Shown: positions 51,784 to 62,169 of the stretch, piece by piece | Position numbering within the stretch: position 1 is the stretch's first letter | How the letters are laid out: each line of letters starts with the position of its first letter | Source: Pyrenopolyporus hunteri | Taxonomy: Eukaryota; Ascomycota; Sordariomycetes; Xylariales; Hypoxylaceae | Length of the DNA: 64,000 nucleotides | Assembly (NCBI GenBank): GCA_902806595.1 | Contig: CADCXC010000038.1 | Coordinates: forward strand, 3,968,001-4,032,000 | Direction of reading: 5' to 3' | The notes under the pieces: model-generated | The model's input: only the letters and a program-made list of their open reading frames with translations | What the model was told of the DNA's origin: nothing | Databases searched by the model: none | Program-made: the position numbers and the translations under genes

Positions 51784-52738
51784 GGTAGGTAGGTACCTTG
51801 GGTCAACTACATGTAGGTAGTTCGGGATTAGCCGTCATGTAGGTAGTTCTGGGACTGGGTATCGGTATCGTTCATCATCGGTATTTCCTTGGGAGATGGG
51901 TATTTGGTTACGGGGTACCTATATTCGGAAGTGATGGGATAACCGAGTAGACGGCGAGTCGAAGCTACTATCGATATTATATTGACGAAATTTAATATTA
52001 AGAGTATAGCGAGTGTCCTAAGGCGAGTCAGAGATAAGTAGGTAGGTACTTAAGAAGCCGATGATATGGTTATTCAAAGCTGGGTACTCTATCCATCGTC
52101 TAGACTTTACCCTAGGTCCTATTCTTCGCTCCTAGTCACATCAATTCTCTATCAACTATCTAAAAGGCATAATTTATATAAGTATGCCCTAGCTCATAGT
52201 TATCATTTGACTGACCGACGTTGGAAGTGCCTCCCGTATAGAACCCGTCCTTGGTATAATACGCCAACTTAGGGTTAACCCGGCTTTTACTGCCCATGAG
52301 GATTGATATTGATCATGGCTTGCCGTTAGTTAATTGACCTCAGCTATGCTAAAAAGCTTTATTCTTCGTATAGCCAAATATTATATCCGTATATGACGCC
52401 GTTTCGGAGTCTTTAGACAAGGATATCTAAACGGCGATATTTTACTGCGGCATGTCGTCTGCCGTCGGTATACTTGCATGTCCCTTAGTAGCGGTTATAA
52501 TCGAGCGTAGGACGTCCCTAGGCATCTCAGCTTAGCAAGCATACCTAGAGATATTGCACTGCAGTATTGCCATCTTTAATCAAATCTGAATCAAATCTGT
52601 CCCATTAAGCTGTTCCATGCCTATTGAGAATGCAATACCATCGTAGAACCAAGCACCACGTGCTTAACGATGATTATGCGAACAATACAATTGCAAAAGC
52701 TCATCATGCCCAACCTATTGTGTCTATCCTGGTTTGTT
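51784..52738. other. Gene-free interval between the MITE and LEO1
   Basis: No coding region is supported. A TAGGTAGGTAGGTACC run lies at the MITE edge and the rest is unremarkable, moderately AT-leaning DNA. The last part should hold the 3' UTR of LEO1. Confidence 0.5.
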
Positions 52739-54062
52739 CTACTCGTCATCATCGTCCTCGTCGATGATATGGCGTCTTCGTCTGTGGGGAGGCTCGGCGG
52801 TCGGAGTCGGCACGTCCACATCATCCAGGTCAGCGTCCGCGTCGGCATCGGCGTCTTCAGCGTCGGCCGTCCTCTGGCGTTTCTTGCGAGGAGCCTCCTC
52901 CTCTTCCTCGTCTTCTAGGATGTCCTCCTCGTCCTCGTCATCCTCTTCTACTTCCTCCTCGTCGTCGCTAGGAGCGATAAAGTCATCCTCGCGGTCATAC
53001 TCGTTCTGGCGGTGTCCGCCCGACGCGAAGTCATCATCAGAATCGTACTCTGGCCTACGTCGCTTCCCCTTCGAAGACCCACCCGCACCTCTCTTACGGG
53101 TGCCTCCGGCTCGTCGCCCGCCCTCTAGGTCGACGATGGAGAGGCCGCCGCTCTTGTACCCTCCGGTGGCTCGTCCGTCTAGCCGCGCAGCCGCGTTTTC
53201 TCGCCGCCTCTGCGCCTTCATGCGCTCCTTCTCGGCCAACTCGGCTTCTCGCTTCTGGAGCTCGGGGTCTTTCGTGGTGGTAATGATCATGTCGCTACCC
53301 TTGCTTCTGGCGGCGGCCACGGCAGCCATCTCGCGCTTGAACTTCTCTACAGCCTCGTCCTTTAGATCCGAGGGTAGCCTTACGGAGTATTGCTCGGAGA
53401 CGTGACCGACGGTCATGAATAGCTCGCTGGTGAAGTGCGCTGCGGCAACATAGTAGTGGGCGTCGTCGCGCTCCTCGTAGTAGGGCTTATCGGCTGCGGG
53501 CGCCATGTTCTTCTTCTGTATCTCGTAGTGCTCGTTGCCGACAGACATGGTGAGGGACCCGTCGCTCCACCGGTAGACGACAGCATTGCTTCTGAGTTCG
53601 CCGGTGTCAGGGTCTCGCTGGAAGCGGATGACGTTCTTCCTCTTCTCTTTGGATCGCGCGTTCTGGATATCCCACTCGGTCGCTTCGTACGCGTCGGGTT
53701 TGTACTCCTCCGCCTGGAACTTGAGGAAAGAAGGCACTTTCATCGTTTGTAACTAACACCGGTTAGAATTGGGTAAACAATTGCGTCGGAGACGGGAGCT
53801 GGCATACAGAGCCGTTGCTATCCTTAGTCGTTCTCGGGATCCTGTGACGATGAAGCGTCACATCAATGATGCGTTTCACCTTAACCTCTTGATCCTCGTC
53901 CGCGTCATCATCACGGTCGTTGTCGCGGCCGCGACGGCTTTCCTGTTCTTCGGCTTCATCTTGGTCCGATGCAAGATCTTGATCACTAAGCACTTGATCT
54001 CCGAACGGTGCCTCGTCGCCCTCGTCACCGAAGAGGTCACCTCCTTCCTCGGAGTCGGACAT
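52739..54062 (-). CDS. LEO1: Paf1 complex subunit Leo1
   Basis: Two exons, 54062-53808 and 53752-52739, give 422 aa (yeast Leo1 is about 464). The 55-nt intron (GTATGC..TAG, phase 0) has a CTAAC branch site. Residues 1-60 are acidic (starting MSDSEEGGDLFGDEGDEAPF). The Leo1 domain spans about residues 63-230 and includes VTLHRHRIPR, LQTMKVPSFLKF, EEYKP and an NAVVYRWSDGSLTMSVGNE segment. The C-terminal third is highly charged, with basic clusters (KGKRRRP, PRKKRQR), a DADADADADLDD run and a final DEDDDDE. Leo1 is a nuclear member of the Paf1 complex, which travels with RNA polymerase II and promotes H2B ubiquitination, H3 methylation and elongation; in other fungi Leo1 also limits heterochromatin spreading. 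The gene is divergent from the MOB2-type gene. Confidence 0.95.
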
Positions 54063-54809
54063 GGCGAGGGTTTCACGTGCTTGATAAGGAAATAAATGGA
54101 ATTAAGGCGATGGAGGTGAGAAATGATGCCGAAAAATTAAAATGACGGCACAATTGGAGGAATCGCGTCGAGGTGCGAGGGGTGTTGATGATGAGGAGGC
54201 GCAATTTGATGAAGGAGATAAAATGGAATTGAAGGAATCTACCGAAGCTATCGAAGTTTAAAGTTAACGCGCGCTGGAACAAAAAGGCACGTAGGCTCTT
54301 TCCCGTCAATTACCTTGGTACCTGCACCTATCATCCAGCTTCTATCGATAGAGGAAGAGTTCGATATCGATAAGAACCAAGAGTATATATAATATAATAT
54401 ATGGAGTATTGATAACGATAACGATAACGATAACGATAACGATAATAATGATTTCGGGCCCCAGAAACGGACTAGTGTTGGGACGCTATGTCCCGTAGAC
54501 GAGCGTCTCCTGAAACCAGCTGGAGCAGTCAAAATATCATTGGGCCAAATGGGCGTGGGAAACTTCCACACATCGAACATAGTAAAGTCACTGTCACATC
54601 CCTTCCGCCCCTTTTCCCTCGCGACGCCCTGGCGAATTTCTTTTTTTCTTAACAGTGAAATCCAAGTCCCTGCTTATCTTTTCAACAACTACAACTTTTG
54701 CTCCTCAGTTTTCTAATATCTTCTTGCGTCGGGCGTCAACCCCGTTCTGTTCGTATTCTCTTCGAAATCTACCGGTAACTCGGCGTGGCGGTCTAAGAGA
54801 GGATCGATC
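54063..54809. promoter_or_regulatory. Shared divergent promoter region of LEO1 and the MOB2-type gene
   Basis: The 747 bp between the two start codons must contain both promoters. It holds a GATAAC hexamer array (54411-54446), a TATATAATATAATATATGG stretch just before it, and CT-rich DNA (54600-54725) before the MOB2-type start. The array repeats the GATA core bound by fungal GATA factors, but use of these sites is an inference. Confidence 0.5.
54411..54446. repeat. Hexanucleotide array (GATAAC)5 + GATAAT
   Basis: Five perfect GATAAC units and one GATAAT, 36 bp in total, in the LEO1/MOB2 divergent interval. Confidence 0.85.
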
Positions 54810-57012
54810 ATGTCTAACCTATTTTCTGGGATGTAAGTTGTATATTTTCTTTTCTTTCCCGGCTTATTATTATTATTATTTTATCATTTATTACCTATTA
54901 TCCATTATACTATACCCTGTTTTCCTAAGCGCCATTTGCATGAATGTGTTCGCCTTACCGTGTCTGGGCTCACCTATGCCGACTCTTATGAAGTACAAGC
55001 AAGGAGCCAGATGCAGAGGGACCATCCTTTTCAATCCTATGGGCAAGTCCCTAGCAGTATTATTCATTTATTATGGACATACCCCGGCCAAGTGAAATTG
55101 GCTGTCTCTTACTTTATGTACCACGTTCAAGTTCCAGGTCGGTTCAGCTTGAACAGCCTCGCATACGGCACTCGGATTTTACCGTTTAGCATGGCCCTTT
55201 CGGTAAATCTGGTTTCCCACGTGCAGGTTCAATTGCTGCGCTTTTGACTCCCGGAAAACCTATGCAGTCGTGCAAACGACTTTATATATCTTCTCGCAAG
55301 GCGGAAGTCGGTATGTTCGACGAACCAGGTAGTTCGCGTGCGAAGTCATGATCCCGGAAGGAAGATCCAACACAGTGTAAGTTGGACACGAGCAGCCAGT
55401 CCATAAAACCCACAAGTCTCTTGTGAGACAGGCTTCAGCTCGTACGAGACTAAAGTTATCGTGGGTATTCTGGCCCTTGTTCCAAAAGAAGCTCGACCGC
55501 TACCTTCAACCTTTTCCCCTTAGACCTGTGGAAAGACCAAGGCTCCAGCAAAGTATCCCGGAATATTGGTTCTCAATGGAGCTCGATTTTATAATGGACC
55601 GGGTGATGATCCAGGTCCATATGGGTCGATTATATATGCGAGTGCTATCATCTCAATGATGCCCATTGCCACGGTTTCAGAATTTCTCTCCTCAGATCCG
55701 AGTTGGTGGCTGAGATGACGAAGGACGGCAACGGCTTTCCCTACCCACCAAATATATAAAAGTTGGGCGCCTCACGCAGCTTATTGGTCTCTTCCCCACT
55801 GTCTTCTACCAGCTCCATATAGGGTTCCGAGGCACACAACAAAGGGACGTATGCTAACTTCCCACCTCTAGAAACGCTCGATTGAGAGGGACTTCGGCCA
55901 AAGCCTCAGGTCAGAACAAGAGCCCCGTTCAAACCAGCAACAGCGGTCAACCCATTTCTCCCACCAGCCTCTCCCAAGGCAGCCAGTCACCCGCAAGCCT
56001 AGCACCAAAGATCCCTCCGCTTCCTAGCTCACCATCCTTAGCTCAGAACATCGGCATGGATGACTCCGGCAACGCTGGAGCCAACGGTGACGACGTTCTC
56101 AACGTCTATCACCTACCCCGACCTCTGCCTCTATGGCTCAACGCCCAATATGCGAAGCACATCGTGAAGGGTAACTTTATGACCCTCAGTGCGCGGCCAA
56201 AGACTGTGGAACAGGGAGAGTGGATTGCCCACCAAGGTAACTAGCATCTCGTTCACCCCCCCTTTTTCGAGTCGGAGCTCCTAACCGGTCGAAGTGGTCG
56301 AGCATTATCGAAATCTATGGAACTTTGTACGAGTAATCCACGAGAAGGAGGAAGACGGTAGTACGATCTGCAATCCTCAAACGTGTCCTCGGATGTCCGC
56401 CGGCGCGTAAGTAGAATATGCACGTCCGTTTGGGTCAGAGGGAGAAGTGCGTCTAACTTTCGAAACAGAAACCACTCCTTCACATGGTTGAACTACAAGC
56501 GGGAACCCGTCGAATTGCCGGCGTACGAGTATATCACGCTTATGCAGCGCTGGATCTCTGGAAAGATCGACGACACCAACATCTTCCCCACCGATACCAA
56601 CGGCGTTTCCTACGCACACAATCCATCTATCACCACTACTCCGCTATCCCAGCTGTCCAACCCTGAAGACAAGGACTGGATTGGAAAGGCTAGCGGTTTC
56701 CCCGAGAACTTCGTCGAGGTGTGCCAGACCATCTTCCGACAGATGTTCCGAGTATACGCTCATCTATACTGGGCACATTTCATCGACCCTTTCTACCATC
56801 TAAACCTCGAAAAGCAGCTGAACAGCTGCTTCAGTCACTTCGTGCTGACGGCCTGCGCGCTGGACATGCTCAAGCCCCAGGAGCTGGAGCCGATGCAGCC
56901 TCTGATTGACCTATGGGCATCGAACGGTACCTTCCCTCCCGGGTCTAAGGCATACGACTACGCGAACCACAAGGCCGGTGAGCGACTGATGCAGCTCGCG
57001 AACGTCGCATAG
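54810..57012 (+). CDS. MOB2: MOB2-type kinase coactivator (NDR/COT1 pathway)
   Basis: Four exons, 54810-54832, 55872-56236, 56295-56406 and 56469-57012, give 347 aa. Introns 2 and 3 are 58 and 62 nt with CTAAC branch sites. Intron 1 is 1,039 nt and follows a 23-nt first exon coding MSNLFSG(I). Residues 1-80 are Ser/Pro/Gln-rich and probably disordered. The Mob domain covers about 88-325. The zinc ligands are present as C155-x4-C160 (TICNPQTCPRM) and H265-x4-H270 (RVYAHLYWAHF). The region KGNFMTL..GEWIAHQVVEHYRNLW resembles Mob2 rather than Mob1 or phocein/Mob3. Mob2 proteins activate NDR/LATS kinases (Cbk1 in yeast, COT-1 in Neurospora) that control polar hyphal growth. A segment of about 35 residues (208-243) is inserted before FPENFVEVCQTIFRQMFRVY relative to short Mob proteins. 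The assignment to Mob2 rather than another Mob class is by motif recall. Confidence 0.9.
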
Positions 57013-58111
57013 GATGCGTCCCGTCACCTTGCTGTAACAGTTGTACGACGGTAATCGTCGAGAGCTCACGGTTGAGGCTTAAGCCATGGGTTTGCTAGCG
57101 TCTCAGTGCTCACATATCATCAACTTGGAGAAGGGGGAAGGCACGGAGGGAAGATCATGCAAAAATTAATAATAATAAAAAAGGAAAAAAAAAAAAGCAA
57201 CCCAAACTACATTGCCCGGGCGCACATCATATGCCGGATCTATATCCTAGATCAGGGCGACATAAGAGGCGTTCAATTCTGCTATTTGGCTAGGAAGGGG
57301 AGGGATATCCACGACGCGTGGGGTGAGCATAAGGCGCATGCGATCGAGTTGGCAATCAACGCTCGTACGAAGCGACATCCAACTTTCTGCGTTATACCTA
57401 AGGATACGATGTGACGGGATACGATGCGTTGTGATCAGGAGAGAGTGAGAGGTAGAGAATCGGGGGAAAGAAAAGGGGAAGAGAAGGAGGAGGGGGGAGA
57501 GTTGGCATCTTGGGGCTTCTATAGCATATTAAGAGGTAGACTCGCTGCATCCTGCTTGTCATAGCACCTAAGGTAGAGAATGAGATAAGATACTAGACCG
57601 ATTTGCTCTTTTAGAGTTTTGCTGTGCTTGGGCAGTGTACAAAGTTTAGTCCATGACGCCGGACATACACCTCGAGCACCACCTGTAAGTGACATCCATA
57701 CATAAACTATATAGGAGGGCATATACTTTAGGTGCCTAGACCTACGTACAACCTAGGAGACTTTCCAAGGTTTAAAGCCTTGTCAATGCTGCTGATAGTG
57801 GGCTGACAGCAGTAAGAGAGCTCCCCGGCTTCCCCGCATCCAACTGACAGAATAACCTAACGTACCTACATATGTAAAGACCTAGGTATTGATCTTTGCC
57901 CTTCAGGATCGATATTTCGCGTCCTACAAAGATAGCCCGTTGCACGCTGTATCACCAAATATAATAGTATCAGGATATGATCTAAAGTTTTTTTTTTCTA
58001 TATTTCCTCGCACCTATATATACAGCTACATACCTATTCAAACGCTATATATCCCTACCCCCTTCTAGATATACATATATCTAAAACTAGCTTGGTCCTA
58101 TCCTATCGACC
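57013..58111. other. Intergenic region
   Basis: No gene is supported. The first part should be the 3' UTR of the MOB2-type gene. It includes A-rich and GA-rich stretches (57160-57200, 57430-57510), and TATATATACAGC/TATATATCC-type sequences just upstream of the PSI-domain gene. Confidence 0.5.
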
Positions 58112-58796
58112 ATGAACACCACCCCCAATCACATTCCGCCAGACGACGCACACCTGCAGCGGTGCTGGAAGATCCAGAACTGCAAGGACTGTCTCAGACT
58201 AGAGCGGGATTGCAGCTGGTGTCCCTTCGTACGTGTTACCTTTTTTTTTTTTTTTTTCTCTCTCTTTTCGTAGCATCTCTAGCACACGCCACCCCTTCCT
58301 CATAGACACACCATATCCGAGAACTGGTAGCTGGTTGCGTATTTGGTAGACATATAGCGGATTCAAACCCAACCCGATCTAACATGATCCATCTTCCACC
58401 CACCCACAGTCATGGACCTGCGTGCCCAACTCGCACCGCATCCCCCTTCTCGCGCCGGCGTGGGACGAGTTCGCCTGTCCGCACTGGGCGGAGCGCTGGG
58501 AGATCCGGACGCGGCCGCTGGGGTGTCAGGTGTCGACCATCACCACGTTGACCTCACTTGTGTCGATCGCGTGCACGCTCGTATTCATCTTGCTCGTCAC
58601 GCTAGCGGTGTTCGGGGTCCGGAGGATGAGGGAGTATAGTAGGAAGAACCCCGGGTGGTGGAGGGCATGGAGACACAATTGGAGGCGGGTAGTGGTGGTG
58701 GGTTGGAAGCGGCGGTTTCACGGAAGACGAGGAAGCCGACGCGATGCGGGGGTCCATCAGTCAAGTCGTGAGAGGGAGCCGTTGCTGCCGTCTTAA
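58112..58796 (+). CDS. PSI-domain single-pass membrane protein
   Basis: Two exons, 58112-58228 and 58410-58796, with a 181-nt intron (GTACGT..CAG, phase 0) that carries a long T-tract, give 167 aa. Eight cysteines (C18, C24, C27, C34, C37, C43, C62, C78) with a CSWCPFSWTC core match the cysteine pattern of the plexin-semaphorin-integrin (PSI) fold. One hydrophobic helix follows (about 81-103), then a basic segment (RRMREYSRK) and an Arg/Trp-rich tail. No cleavable signal peptide is visible. By the positive-inside rule the helix would act as a reverse signal anchor, placing the disulfide-rich PSI domain outside the cytosol. The function of such fungal proteins is not known to me. It converges with the molybdopterin synthase gene, with 96 bp between the stop codons. 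Confidence 0.85.
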
Positions 58797-58892
58797 GGCA
58801 TTCCGTGGGAGGCGCCGGTTTACAGAAATATTATAATCGCATTTAGGTACGTAATTAATATTAAACTTGAGCTTCTTAAGTAGGTATTATCT

Positions 58893-59186
58893 TCAGCCAG
58901 AGCTAACTGGAGGAATGATGGCGACCTCATCGCCCTCTTTGATCACAGTTCCAGAGGACTCGTCACCAGCTTCGGGGATGTCCACGTAGTCGAGATTGAC
59001 CGTCACCAAGCACGAATTGAGAACTTTGTCTTTGAAGCCATTGTATTTCTCTTCTAACACATCGAACAGTTTCCCTAGTGAAAGAGGTGCGGGCAGCGTA
59101 TCGAATTCCTTCGAAGTGAAAGAGTTCGCACTTGCGAAATAGAGGATGTTGAAATGACCCTTGGGTGGTTTAGGGACGGCTCCCAT
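58893..59186 (-). CDS. cnxG: Molybdopterin synthase small (sulfur-carrier) subunit, MOCS2A/MoaD/CnxG type
   Basis: A single exon encodes 97 aa, a normal length for MOCS2A. The ubiquitin-like fold is recognisable from FNILYFASANSFT at the start, a middle segment LFDVLEEKYNGF, LNSCLVTVNLDYVD, and the ending EGDEVAIIPPVSSG. In this family the C-terminal glycine is adenylated and thiocarboxylated by the Uba4/MOCS3/MoeB-type activator, and the small subunit then delivers sulfur to precursor Z within molybdopterin synthase. The product is needed for nitrate reductase and other Mo enzymes. The terminus here is Ser-Ser-Gly rather than the Gly-Gly seen in many orthologs; the last glycine is kept. The ATG at 59186 opens the conserved part directly. 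Confidence 0.92.
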   Translation of the reverse strand: MGAVPKPPKGHFNILYFASANSFTSKEFDTLPAPLSLGKLFDVLEEKYNGFKDKVLNSCLVTVNLDYVDIPEAGDESSGTVIKEGDEVAIIPPVSSG

Positions 59187-59952
59187 CGTTAGGGTTGGTA
59201 AGGGTTAAGAGGGGATAACCAAATCTGCGAGGCTCTTATTAGCTTTTACGTCTTCAACGGAAATGCAACAAGAAAATATGAATGGGTGTTGAATCAGAGA
59301 TCTTGGTGATAATGGTAGAACATCAGTGATGATCAGGTAATACATGCTATTTATATGCATCATTCAACATAAGACCGAAGGAATGAAGGGTACATACCAA
59401 TTGTCAATAGGACAGATGAATACTGCTGTCATGAACATTGAGGTTGGGCCTCTTGGGAAGAAGAGATGGAAAAGAGGAAGGGAAAAGAATAAGAGAAAAA
59501 AAAATTAGTAGCTCAATTCTCGGAGAGAAAAAGATGGGTGGTTTGACGCTAGTCCTCTTGCGCTTAGTAAGCTTCTAGGTCCTGTCTCAAGATATTAGTT
59601 TATTCGGCGTAATAATACAGGCCTTACTACGAAGACCACGTGCGATTCGTATGTATATGTGCCCTCCCTGGTTTTGTTTGGGAAGATATACGAAGTATAG
59701 AGCTCGATGATTTTAATTCATGAACGACGAGTGCGACCGTATCACGCGAAAAGTAATAATCGGGGTATGAATCGTCCTTTATTCGCAATGCGGAATGCCC
59801 ATCATAGTCCGGTGACTCCCATAACAAAAGGAACCTTGACCGCAAATGCCGTCCGATGCCACTTCTCTTCGACCGTAACCAGGTCATAGGCTAGCAGCGA
59901 AAAATCCCGACTTCCATGCTCGCATCTCCAACCCAAGAACTCCACTCCACGT
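59187..59952. other. Interval between cnxG and RPS28
   Basis: No supportable gene. It should contain the promoter and 5' leader of the minus-strand cnxG and the 3' UTR of RPS28. Minus-strand frames at 59627-59887 and 59802-60053 overlap RPS28 exon 3 or its 3' side and have no domain. Confidence 0.5.
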
Positions 59953-60304
59953 TTATCGTAATCGTCGGGCCTCGCGTTCGGACTCGAGCAGGCAGAGGAT
60001 GTCGTCCTCGCGAACTGTAGATTATTAGGGTTAGCTGCCGCTCTGCTGCGCACCCGTGGCTAGATCAATAATTGTCAATTCGCACCTGGTCCCTTGACGT
60101 TTCGGATAATGCTTCGGGTCTGGTCATCCATGAATTCGACGCGGACTTGAGTGACACCACCGCGAGAACCTGTTACCGTCAGCTTTTGCTCCTCTACTCT
60201 ATTATACTGCGCCCGCCGAATTGCGACGATGAGGGGATCGTACCGGTTCGGCCCAGGACGCGGGTGACCTTGACAAGCTTGACGGGTTGCTTAGAGGACT
60301 CCAT
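59953..60304 (-). CDS. RPS28: 40S ribosomal protein S28 (eS28)
   Basis: Three small exons, 60304-60244, 60169-60086 and 60014-59953, give 68 aa, the normal size for this protein (67-69 aa in eukaryotes). The introns are 74 nt (GTACGA..CAG) and 71 nt (GTGCGA..CAG), and both interrupt a glycine or valine codon after its first base. The protein reads MESSKQPVKLVKVTRVLGRT, then GSRGGVTQVRVEFMDD, and ends REDDILCLLESEREARRLR, which is essentially the conserved eS28 sequence. It sits at the mRNA exit side of the small subunit. The exons are too short to stand out as open frames, so the gene is easy to miss. Confidence 0.97.
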
Positions 60305-60770
60305 TTTGTGATCTGAATAGGTTGATTAGGTCTGGTCCTCGTAAATGGCTGAGGGAGCGATGATCGTACTGGTGATGAAGTATTGCAAGGGTTTTGGTAC
60401 CTGGTCGCGGATATGGAAGTACTATGGTAGGTCGAAGATTCGATAGGAATTTTTTGATTAGGTCAAATGGATGCGGTTTCGCTTAAGCTTGTGGTTGTTT
60501 GTGGGTAGGGCTTTTTTTGCTTTTTGCAGCGCATGGGCCACATTTTTAGTGGCTCCGTCTTTATCGATAACAACTCCTAGCTGTGACATAGGTACCTACA
60601 TTTTGCACCATCATCCGGCAAAATATGATGTCCACCTACTTAATAGTCTTAACCATTAGGTATACCTAGCCATAGTTTAATTATTTAGATCTTAAGTGTT
60701 ATCAGCCTTTTGAAGAGTCTAGATTCCGTACAATCAGGGTATCAGGGCCAACGCAAGTCAAAATTCAAGA
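60305..60770. promoter_or_regulatory. RPS28 upstream region and dynamitin 3' end
   Basis: These 466 bp hold the promoter of the minus-strand RPS28 and the 3' UTR of the minus-strand dynamitin gene. On the plus strand there are T-rich runs near 60449-60455 and 60512-60526. No coding sequence is supported. Confidence 0.5.
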
Positions 60771-62169
60771 TCACGATAATGCAGCCACCTTAGCCTCCAA
60801 GTCTTTCACCCATCCCTCCACTACTTTCATGTTGGCAGTCATGGTCGTTTCTCCTTCGCCCATGACCGCCTCAATCTTTTCTAAGCCCTCTCTCCATTGC
60901 TTGATATCGGTAGCCATCTCGCTCTGCGATCTCTCGATACGTTCTAGAGTCTCGTTTGCTGTTGCCGCGTCGGTATGGATAGCTCTCAAAGAACGGAGTC
61001 GGTCTAGTAATGGGGGTAGAAGAGGCGCCAAGTTCTCGATGGTGGGTAGAGTGCCGTATAGTGCGTTAATCTTGGCTGTTTGCTCTGAATCATCTGTGTC
61101 GACTTGGCTACCGCTCGAGGAAGCTAAGGAGTCCTGTGCGGCCTTAGCAGCCTTCCTTGACTTCTCTAATTGCTCGGCTTCTTGAGTCAACGTTCGTACT
61201 CGGCGACTGATACTGTCGAGCGAAGAGGTAGACGCTTCCGACAACGTTATTATCTGGTTTTGGAGTGTGTCTAGCGTAGGCATGATAGCCCGAGGCAGGC
61301 CGTTGCCTTCTAATCCGGGCACGGCCGACGAGGTAATGCCAATCGCTCTTTCGAGCAGCACAAGTCGCCGGTCAAAATCTGCCGCCTTGGCAAGAGCGTG
61401 GCTCTGTTCGTAGTTCGGCGCATAGGTAACGGTGTATGTTGGACCGTCTACTACCGACTGAGCTGGTGCGTGACTCTCGTCCTTCGTTTGTTTTCCCGTG
61501 GCGATTGCTGCATGTTGTCTGGCTGTTATTCCTCTCTCTGGAAGAGCCGATATCTCTTCCAACGCTTGGCTCAATGAGACGAGGTCTACGTCCTGGCCCG
61601 GTATAACGTCATTCGACTCCGCTTCGCGTTTGCCATATTCTTCCTTAGCCTCCTCGATTTCGCGCTTCAAGCGTGCGATCTTCCTTCCTAAGTCTTCGCC
61701 CCCCTCGTCGTCGCTTAAGTCACCGATCTGTTCGGTGCCATCCTCCAAGATTCGTTGTCTTCTACTTGAAGTTTTGTACGATTTCCGTTTTCCGTTTAAT
61801 CTATCCGAAAAATCCACATCTCGGGCGTCAACTTGGGCGGGAAGAAATCGAGACCGAGCTTGATCTATCCGCAGCCGTGAGTGGGAGATCTCTGGGCTGT
61901 CGTCGTCTTCGTCGTCGTCGAATTCATTATCAGACTGTGATCGACCTGTAGTAGTCTGGAGGTATGGTTACAATGATGCGCATCCGACCAGTGGCGCGAA
62001 ATGATCTTACCGGTACAGTGGAATTATCATCCGTTAATTCGGGGGTCTCGTAGATGTCGGGCGAATCGTCCTAGGGATTCGGTTAGTACAGCACTCAGGT
62101 AGGCGGAAGCTTCAGGAGCGTACGACATACCAGATCTGGCAATGCAGCGTACTTTCGATTCGACGCCAT
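60771..62169 (-). CDS. DCTN2: Dynactin subunit 2 (dynamitin, p50)
   Basis: Three exons, 62169-62131, 62070-62011 and 61955-60771, give about 427 aa. The introns are 60 nt (GTATGT..TAG, with CTAAC) and 55 nt (GTAAGA..CAG). The N-terminus has the dynamitin hallmark: MASNRKYAALPDL, then DSPDIYETPELTDD, an acidic run, and FLPAQVDARDVDFSDRLNGK. The rest is predicted to be helical coiled coil (for example RKIARLKREIEEAKEEYGKR and the C-terminal 100 residues). A YAPNYEQSHALAKAADFDRRL segment lies in the middle. Dynamitin is part of the shoulder of dynactin, the cofactor of cytoplasmic dynein; in filamentous fungi it is needed for nuclear migration and hyphal growth. For exon 3 the acceptor at 61956 was chosen because the AG ten bases downstream would break the frame. 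Confidence 0.93.

Noticed and set aside
61945..61955. Alternative acceptor for dynamitin exon 3 at the second AG (exon from 61945)
   Set aside because: It would shift the frame and destroy the conserved downstream protein; the upstream AG, with exon 3 from 61955, keeps it.
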